DNA of 64,000 bases. Source: Arachnopeziza araneosa (lineage: Eukaryota > Ascomycota > Leotiomycetes > Helotiales > Arachnopezizaceae). Below the pieces are notes generated by a model. That model searched no databases and was not told the DNA's origin. It saw only the letters and a list, made by a program, of their open reading frames with translations. The number at the start of each line of letters is the position of its first letter. Within the stretch, counting starts at the first letter, position 1. The position numbers and the translations under genes were made by a program. The stretch spans positions 186,001 through 250,000 of the forward strand of contig QYAI01000017.1 in assembly GCA_003988855.1 (NCBI GenBank), in the 5' to 3' direction. Positions 56,826 through 64,000 of the stretch are shown here, piece after piece.

Positions 56826-58273
56826 ATGTCAAGCACTCCAGACATTTCCCTTTCCCACACAATCACTCACCATCCGCATCCCTTCAGATTACATGACAAT
56901 GGATCGGAGAGTCCAAGGAGGACTCACACACCTATTCAATCAAGCCTTCCGCTTCAATCGAACCTTTCGCCCAAGCCTGCCGCGACAACAGCTTTCGAGG
57001 CAGCACCACCCCGAACGGAAGACCAAGATCCCATCTCGCGCCACGTAACGCACGTAACCAGCGACCTCGAAGATCAAAAACCTCCCAAATATACCCGCGA
57101 GAATGATCCTTACCAGCTATTTTCGGCGTACAAGGACAAGACCGCGCTTGATGCTATTGCGGCAAATTCATCTAGAAAGAGAGACGGCTGCGGCCCTATC
57201 AAATTTAACAAGGATGCATACAAGGCCAGAAAAGTACAAAAGTTCTACGAGGAGCAAAATGAAAAGATCGATCGCATGTTGAAGCCGGTCCAGGCCCATC
57301 GCGACGACGCGAAGCAGGAAGCTGGTGAAGACCATCTCAAGTTCCAAATTGCCGTGTATGGATCGTTCGCTGCGAATTTGGTACGTTCTGCATTGTGGAA
57401 GGTTTAAAACGAAACTGATATATCAAGGCGCTTGCCGGGCTTCAAATTTATGGCGCTGCGTCTTCCGTATCTCTCTCCCTATTTACAACCATGGCAGATG
57501 CTGTTTTTGATCCTTTGTCGAACATTACATTGATCGTTACCAATCGAGCTGTAAAGCGCGTCGATCCTAGCCGATTTCCATCCGGCAAGGCTAGATTGGA
57601 GACCGTCGGAAACATTGCCTTCTGTTTTATCATGACGGCTGTTTCGTTCATCCTCATTGCTTTCTCGATCAGGGAATTGGTGTCGACCCCGGAGAAGGAG
57701 ACAAATTCCTTCCATCTCCCTTCCGTCATCGCAGTCGCCACTGCTTTCATGACTAAGTTCTTCTTGTTCCTCTACTGCTGGGCTCTGAAAGACAAGTATT
57801 CGCAAATCAATATCCTGTGGCAAGATCACCGAAACGACCTCATAATCAATGGCTTTGGTATCTTGACCTCAGTCGGTGGCTCCAAGCTAAAATGGTGGAT
57901 CGATCCTATGGGTGCTATTATCCTTTCCGTTCTGATTTCATGTATCTGGCAACACACAGCATTCAGCGAATTCATGCTCCTAGTCGGTGTTACTGCTTCG
58001 GTCGAGGTCCAACAGCTTATCACCTATATCTGTCTCACACATTCGCCTGAGATAGAGGGGATTGACACTGTGCGTGTCTACCACTCGGGTCCTCGCCTCA
58101 TTGCTGAAGTTGACGTGGTCATGAACGCCGCCTCTTCATTGAAGGATACTCATGATGTGGCCGAAGAACTGCAAGTCAAGTTGGAGAGTTTGCCCGATAT
58201 CGAAAGAGCTTACGTTCATGTCGATTATGAGACTACACATAAGCCAGAGCATGCTTATAAGAAGGATATCTAG
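56826..58273 (+). CDS. Cation diffusion facilitator (CDF) family metal transporter
   Basis: Two exons (56826-57380, 57428-58273; intron 47 nt) give about 466 aa. The first 170 residues are a disordered, His-containing cytosolic start (TITHHPHPFR) with a basic helix (KDAYKARKVQKFYEEQNEKI). The membrane domain follows: AVYGSFAANLALAGLQIYGA, then SLFTTMADAVFDPLSN (metal-site Asp residues), CFIMTAVSFILIAFSIRELV, AFMTKFFLFLYCWAL, DHRNDLIINGFGILTSVGGS (second HxxxD site), and DPMGAIILSVLISCIW. The C-terminal ferredoxin-like domain is PEIEGIDTVRVYHSGPRLIA. The family exports Zn2+, Fe2+ or Mn2+ with proton antiport; the DxxxD/HxxxD pattern fits the Fe/Mn or MMT-like branch, which is inference. An upstream in-frame ATG at 56757 would add a hydrophobic leader; 56826 is preferred. 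Confidence 0.85.
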
Positions 58274-58640
58274 GTTACTTTTTCTCCTTTGTATTCTCCA
58301 TGACTCAAGAACAGCAAATCGAAATGAAATGAAATGTATTTTACACAGTGGTGCGGGGTCGGAGGATTTTATTTGCTGTAACAAAAGAGACGGTTGTATT
58401 GCTTCGCATGGATATCGAAAAGGTACAATGCTCCACAGTTTTGATTTGGCTCGTTCTGCTGCACATTTTATGAATCCCCTTTAGCTCTTACATCCAAAAC
58501 ATAAATTACGGGTATCATTGCAATCTGAAATCAACTACCTAAACATTTTATCATTATAATAACCCTTCTTCGCCACTCATTTCACAAACGCCAATCCTTA
58601 GAGGAACAAAATGCCGAACCTCGAACCCCTTCACACGAAA
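58274..58640. other. intergenic between converging genes
   Basis: About 0.37 kb of 3' flanking DNA; nothing seen. Confidence 0.5.
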
Positions 58641-59292
58641 TTAGTGCGACTCGTAACTTGGCAACGCATGCTCTGTCCCCTCCGTCACATTAGCAGTTGG
58701 CTCTCCTCTCTTACTGGGCAACAACTTCTTCTTCATCTCCACCGCCTGCACCGCAAGTTCCAAATCCTGATTTCCAGGATTGTGCTCTAACGCCCTCTTT
58801 ATCTCCGCCTCTTCATCATCAAGCAGCTTCCAGCGTGTACACTCCTCTTCCCAGAAGAATAACATCCCGATTAGCTTGCGCTGGGCGTGCACGCTGATAT
58901 GTGCTTGTTGGCTAGCGAAGGACTTGGTTACTCCCGCTGTGTTGACGGTCATGGTCTCCACACTTGCAGCATCGGCGGCTGGGATGGGGAGAAGGATTCC
59001 GGCTTTCACTAGGGCTTTGTGGGTCTTCTTGGAGAACGATTGAGAGGTTACAATCCCGGCGTGTAGGAAGGAGATCTCGCCTAGATAGCGCGGTTGTGGG
59101 AGGGAGAGCTGATAGATAAGGAGGAGGTCGGCTTGTGCCTGTGATAGAGTTTAGTGTTGGATTGAGGGAAAGGTATAGGAAGAGAGGACGTACAGGCTTT
59201 AGATCTACATCGCTGGGATCGTCGCGTGCAAAATTAGGGAAAGTATTGGTGATCAGTCGGTTCCAGGAGAACTTTCGGCCTGGAGCTGCCAT
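58641..59292 (-). CDS. Conserved hypothetical protein of about 198 aa
   Basis: Two exons on the minus strand (59292-59194, 59138-58641; intron 55 nt) join in phase 0. The protein starts AAPGRKFSWNRLITNTFPNF and crosses the intron as VDLKP|AQADLLLIYQLSLPQPRYLG, then EISFLHAGIVTSQSFSKKTH. The middle looks like an ordered alpha/beta domain; the C-terminal third is charged and helical (EEAEIKRALEHNPGNQDLEL), ending disordered (ALPSYESH). No signal peptide or membrane segment. I have the impression of a conserved Pezizomycotina family but cannot give a function. Confidence 0.65.
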
Positions 59293-61065
59293 TTTATTGT
59301 TGTTGATGGTCGAGTGTGACTTTGAATGGTGTGAGAGATGAAAGTGCGGGGTAAGGCTGATTAGCTTAAGCTGCTGCAGACAGGGCTGAAGCTTCTAAGA
59401 ACTGACTTTGATGTGGTGCTCTGGATGAGAGTCTTGAAAGCCCGAAAATTATTTGAGCCTTTATAATACGAGGAATTCTCCATTCATACTCGGTATTGAT
59501 CTCTATGATAACAAAATATGAGCACTTTCTCGTGCGTAGGTGCCGGCATTTGCTCAGCCTCCACAGCACGCGAAGCCTCGTCCCATCCTGATCGTTTGAC
59601 TCGCTTAGGAGCTGGTCACTATCTCGGCGAATCCTTCTTTTGGAGCTGTCTCTTACAGGGCACATGGGCTAGCGAGTGGATAGGAGATGGTAAGAAAACA
59701 ATCAAGAGAGAAGGCTGCCGATTTTGGGAAAGATCCTCAAAAACGGTAGCCTAGGCTCAGACAAATTACACCCCACCATCACATTTGCCTCCATCAGTAC
59801 ATCTACGTCAGCACTTCTTGGCAAAGCAAACGCAGTAAACAACTCCAAAGACACTACCACTTATTTTGCGCTTGGAGTACAGATCAGTCAACGTATAGAA
59901 CAATATGAACTATACTAGCACGATTATGATCGCATTCTTGACCAGGAGTCTTTTGAGCAGCCAGAAAGAATAAAGAGCGGGGTGTAAGAAATGCAGAGTG
60001 ATCGAATTCCAAGAAACCTCTATTGTTAGTTGAGCAGCGCGGTCAACTGCAGCATGTGGGGTGGTACATGGTGGTACAGACAGCAATAGACTCCCCAAAT
60101 TTATCTCAAGTGACCATCAAACACCAACCATGTTCAAATAGTAACACAATGCCATTATCCAACCACGGCTTTGCCAGGTCATGCGCTTACCGGCTAATAC
60201 ACAGATGCAAGCTCGTCTCGTTGCAGCCATGCACAAACAGTGAAGCAAACTTTTGAAAGAGCAAGTAGGAATGAGAGATTCGATTTTGTTGCAACTCGCA
60301 CTTCCGAGACATTTCTTTAGTGAAAGAAATCTCGGGAACAACAAGTTTTAGTCAAACAGCGGGTTCGCTTTTCGGCAGCGGAGAAGAAGGAACTTCTAAT
60401 TATCGCATGTTAAGTTTGACATTTAAATACCCCTTCCAATTGAAACTTGAAGACTAACGACATGCGAAATAGAACCTTGCAGCTGCGGGCGAGAGAGTGT
60501 CCCTTAGCAGAAGACCAAAGTTGGAAGTAATCGTAAATAACTGCATACATATACTGCCCGAGACGGTTCTCTGAATGAAACACTCGTCGGCGATGCGTCA
60601 CCATAGATGTCAACACTCCCACGCCAACGTTCCCTTGAAAACACAAGTTGACACTATAAATATTACGAAGTACTCACATAGTGAAGGACTGGGTTCGAAA
60701 GGTTTACATATCAAATCTAAAATTCTTTCAAATTGCCCTACCTTCATAATTTCACTCTAGGGGGTGCTCACCGTCGACAGTATAAGCTTCTTTTCTTTTC
60801 CGTATTTCTAAATGCTGAAGTATGGATATCAGTAAAGAAGTGTAGTGGAAAAATTAGATGAGGTTTAGTCTGAATGTAGAAGAATGGAGGGCTTGAGACC
60901 TCTTGGAGCAGAAAGGGCAGGTTCTTGAGCTTGTTTACTTTCGCGACTTCCTTCTCTCAGACTCGATTTTCCTTTTCTGTTCGGTTCCGGCTAGCTACTC
61001 CATACCAACCAACCAACCAACCATTTCTTCTCCAACCAAGGTATTCTTGAATCCACTCTTCAAGA
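59293..61065. other. long intergenic stretch, promoter of the photoreceptor gene
   Basis: About 1.8 kb without a convincing gene. The right end includes a (CCAA)n tetranucleotide run at about 61005-61024 within the probable 5' UTR. Confidence 0.45.
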
Positions 61066-64000
61066 ATGCCGGTTCCCCAAAATTGGTCTCTGGTGAGTAC
61101 CATCATCTTCCGAACCCATTCGATAAACTTCGTGTTCACCATTCTAGTTTCCTCCAGCGACTCCCATTAACGAAAACTTCACTGGTTTATTTCAAACCCC
61201 GACGAAGCTCTCACCTGTCCCACAAAGCGAAGATCACAATTCTGACTATGGAGGAGGGGAAGTCAACGATACGTCCGTTTCCAGTTCGGCTGTTTCCAAT
61301 TCATGGATAGAAAAATATCCTAGATCTTCATCCCAGAACTTTCGTAGAATTCGCGACCTTGGACTTACTGCAGAAGGCGCTCTTCCGGAACCCTTACGAT
61401 TGCCTCAGAGCCCATCGTCGGTATGCCTTTCGTTTTGGTCTACCGTATAATAACCCATTTTCTAGCAGCCGAGATTTGAAAGACGCTCCCGAAAGACCTC
61501 TAAGCAGAAGAGAAAACCAGCCAGAGTGCACAAGTCATCCTCCTCCTCTAGATTTTAGGAAAATACATCACGCTATTTCTCCTTCGCTCGCCACTACCTC
61601 GACGGTTGATACCAGATCAGTCTCTGGAGATTCATTACAAACTAGTGCCACGTCCCTTCCGCCACTCCAGCATAAAAGTGTTGAAAATCAAGATCAATTC
61701 GAACCTCTCAATCAGGAAGATATAGATCCAGGTGAGTTGCCTCGGGAAGTAAAAGCACCCCTTAACTACTTCGAATCTTGCAATTCAAGCACGAACGCCC
61801 CAGAGCTCCTATAGCATCCAGACTTGATGAATTTGTCATAAATTTTCGAGTATTCCGCCTCGAGATTTTATGAATGATTTACTGATTCTAAAATCTTGAG
61901 AGTAGGTTGTTTCGACTTGTTAACACCACCAGAAGAAGTTTCACACCAATATTCTTTAGAGAAAAGATCAGAGTTACTCTTCTCAAGCGAACATCTTCAA
62001 ATTATTTTCAATAACCCGGAATTTCTGTTGAAATTTACCGCATTCCTAGGTTCCCATAGGACATCATCTATTCCCATTCTTGACTACTACCTAAGTTCTA
62101 TTAAAGCCTTGAAGGCTATTGAATATGCTAATTCGACTACCGACGCGTTAAATCCCATACCCGGGCTTGACTTCACATCTCGTGCCACCAACAAGACTTT
62201 GAACGCAGATGTAGAGGCAAAATCTCAACAAGCTTTCGATGTCATGGTCAGAGAAGACCTACCTGCTTATATTACCCATACATATATTCAGGTACTGAAT
62301 CATCAGTGGCTAAGATAAATCATTACATTAATCAACTATTAGACTGTGAGCTTGTCCATTCAAAAAAGGATAACTGGAACTCTGCCATCTTATTTACGGG
62401 AGGCGTCAGAAGGCCTCGCAGAGGTGTTCTGCCTAACAGATCCATCAAGGCCAGATAATCCCATCGTATTTGCATCGCAAGGTACGGTGTATCATATATC
62501 CTCGTCGTATGCAAATGCTAACAATTACCTAGGTACGAAGAATAATTTTACCCAGCCAAATACGAACGCTAACAGCCACTTAGAGTTTCATAGAACAACA
62601 CAGTATGGTAAGTTTATTTCATAGGAGTTTGTTGTCATATTCTATGAGAATCTTGGAACTAGGAGCTGCCTTGGGGGTGCTGCTGTCTATTCTTGACAAC
62701 TTTTGTTAGAAACTTGACTCTACAACTCCGTCTAGAATATTAGCGAGATCACATAGTAATCCGCTGTGCAGGAATGTCTTACGTTCTTGGTAGAAACTGC
62801 AGATTTTTGCAAGGACCAATGACAAGCCCTTTCAGCGTTCGACGAATTCGAGATAAGATTGAGGCTGGTGTGGAACACTGTGAAGTATTCCTAAACTAGT
62901 GACCATCACTTCCCTCGCTTTTCGTTTATCGCTAATATTCCAATCAGTCGACGAGATGGATCTCCATTTATGAATCTTCTAATGTGTGCTCCATTACGCG
63001 ACAGTCGAGGTATTATCAGATATTTCATTGGAGCTCAAGTCGATGTTTCTGGCCTCGTTAAAGAGTGTTCTGATCTAGAATCACTTAAAGATTTGGCGGC
63101 CAAGAAGAGACTTGACACCAACACACAAGTTTTAGAGCCTAAAGAGGAAGAAAGCTTTCCTATAACAATGGTATTTCGAGAACTCAGCGAGATGTTCAAC
63201 GCCCATGAAATAGAGACTGTCCGCAAGTGGGGAGGACGGATGCACAAAGAAGTTCAAGAGGGAAATGCAGAATCTAACATGGGAAACTGGCCGAAGTCTC
63301 GGGTTCTGATCACTCCGAGCAGCCCAGATGGCTGTAAAGAATCAGGAAAACCGGGGTGTTCTATTTCAGGAAGACTCAGTGGTGTGTATGAGCACTATCT
63401 CTTGGTTAGACCACATCCAAGTTTGAGAATCCTCTTTGCTTCGCCGACTCTGCGAGTCCCTGGGATACTTCAAAGTCCGTTCATGGACAAAATAGGCGGT
63501 TCAAACCGAGTTAGAGAAGAATTGACGCAGGCACTTGCCGATGGTCGTGGTGTTACCGCGAAAGTTAGGTATGTCTCGCATATCTTCCAGCATGCATGGG
63601 AGATCTCTTCTCTTGGAACGTCCAGGCCTTCCTAAATACCCCATCACCGCAAACATCCAATCCTGCCCCCAAAATTGTATAGCTGAAGAATACTGACTCC
63701 CAAATTTTGGGATTAGATGGCTCTCATCCAAGAATGACACTGAAGGCCGAAGTCGTTGGATTCACGCCACGCCTCTATTCGGCAGTAACGGCGCTATTGG
63801 TGTCTGGATGATAGTAGTCGTAGATGATGACACAGCTGCTTCCAAGAAGTTCAAGATGGCTCCTCCTATTGATCCAAGGCCCGGGCGAGCAGTACCAATT
63901 TCTCATAAAGATGTCTCTGGTTTGAGAAATTCTACACTGAGACATGGCGAAAATGATGGAGACGCAAGTATCGGACGAGTAAGTTTATATAGCCAGAACG
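61066..64000 (+). CDS. RGS-LOV blue-light receptor, 3' end outside window
   Basis: Exons placed: 61066-61092, 61148-61416, 61469-61731, 61815 to about 61870, about 61906-62291, 62343-62481, 62584-62607 (only 24 nt), 62772-62898, 62948-63568, 63717-63978, with a GTAAGT donor at 63979. The disordered N-terminus starts PVPQNWSLFPPATPINENFT. An RGS-like helical region follows (KRSELLFSSEHLQIIFNNPE; LLKFTAFLGSHRTSSIPILD; FDVMVREDLPAYITHTYIQ). The LOV domain spans 62400-63050: VFCLTDPSRPDNPIVFASQE, FHRTTQYGMSYV, LGRNCRFLQG with the flavin-adduct Cys, NYRRDGSPFMNLLMCAPLRD, and IGAQVDVSGL. After a charged linker comes a second PAS-like domain (RILFASPTLRVPGILQSPF). The layout matches BcLOV4 of Botrytis cinerea, a blue-light-dependent membrane-binding RGS-LOV protein. 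Two junctions are uncertain: the weak GTCGGT donor at 61417 and the 61870-61905 junction. Confidence 0.82.
61417..61468 (+). other. intron with atypical donor in the LOV gene
   Basis: Only a GTCGGT donor at 61417 with the CAG acceptor at 61466-61468 keeps the frame (SPS|RDLKDAPERP). The better-looking GTATGC donor at 61421 leads into a frame that stops within about 30 codons. Confidence 0.4.
62584..62607 (+). other. 24-nt exon inside the LOV domain
   Basis: This exon supplies E-FHRTTQY-G between FASQ and MSYVLGRNCRF. Without it the LOV core lacks a conserved strand. Acceptor TTAG and donor GTAAGT are both good, and the phases (1 in, 1 out) fit. Confidence 0.75.

Noticed and set aside
60680..60710. 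GGGTTCGAAAGG resembling a tRNA B box
   Set aside because: No matching A box or cloverleaf arms upstream; no tRNA gene was found in the window.

Overview
The window is nuclear DNA of a filamentous ascomycete. Genes carry short introns (mostly 43-55 nt) with GTAAGT-like donors, CTGAC/CTAAC branch points and YAG acceptors. The gene set (DML1, a HET-domain gene, a GH16 glucanase, an RGS-LOV photoreceptor, Thr-rich GPI proteins) fits Pezizomycotina. A Leotiomycete of the Botrytis/Sclerotinia type is my best guess; this is inference, since no database was searched.

Layout. 0-16 kb: DML1 (+), a Thr-rich GPI-anchored wall protein (+), a lysophospholipid acyltransferase (-) divergent from a mitochondrial NAD(H) kinase (+), a cytochrome-b5-like protein with a histone-H1-like Lys/Ala/Pro tail (+), a GH16 glucanase with an in-frame stop (-), and a small secreted Cys-rich protein (+). 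16-23 kb: a Cys/coiled-coil protein (+), an M18 aspartyl aminopeptidase (-) and a disordered Ser-rich protein (-). 22.6-27.9 kb holds no convincing gene. 27.9-38.7 kb: CTR9 of the Paf1 complex (-), a SNF2/STH1-type remodeller with bromodomain (-), and a lipid-droplet-type hydrolase (+). 39.8-42.4 kb: two small unknown genes and a Cys-rich relic.

44.3-50.4 kb is the outstanding locus. It is a HET-domain gene whose N-terminus appears to be encoded by 53 consecutive exons of exactly 3 nt each, one codon per exon. They are separated by 54 phase-0 introns, and the core units repeat with a 71-bp period. The chain runs from ATG-CCT at 44304 into the HET reading frame at 48176. Every unit has its own donor, branch point and acceptor, and every codon is a sense codon.

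50.4-56.8 kb is a decayed region: a frameshifted C2H2 zinc-finger gene, an Arg/Ser-rich gene and short unplaced ORFs. 56.8-64 kb: a CDF-family cation transporter (+), a small conserved protein (-) and an RGS-LOV blue-light receptor (+) that runs off the right end.

Functionally the window mixes housekeeping genes (transcription elongation and chromatin, NADP supply, phospholipid remodelling, peptide turnover, metal transport) with fast-evolving accessory genes (allorecognition-type HET, secreted proteins, photoreceptor). All splice junctions were placed by eye from the sequence; no transcript evidence was available.
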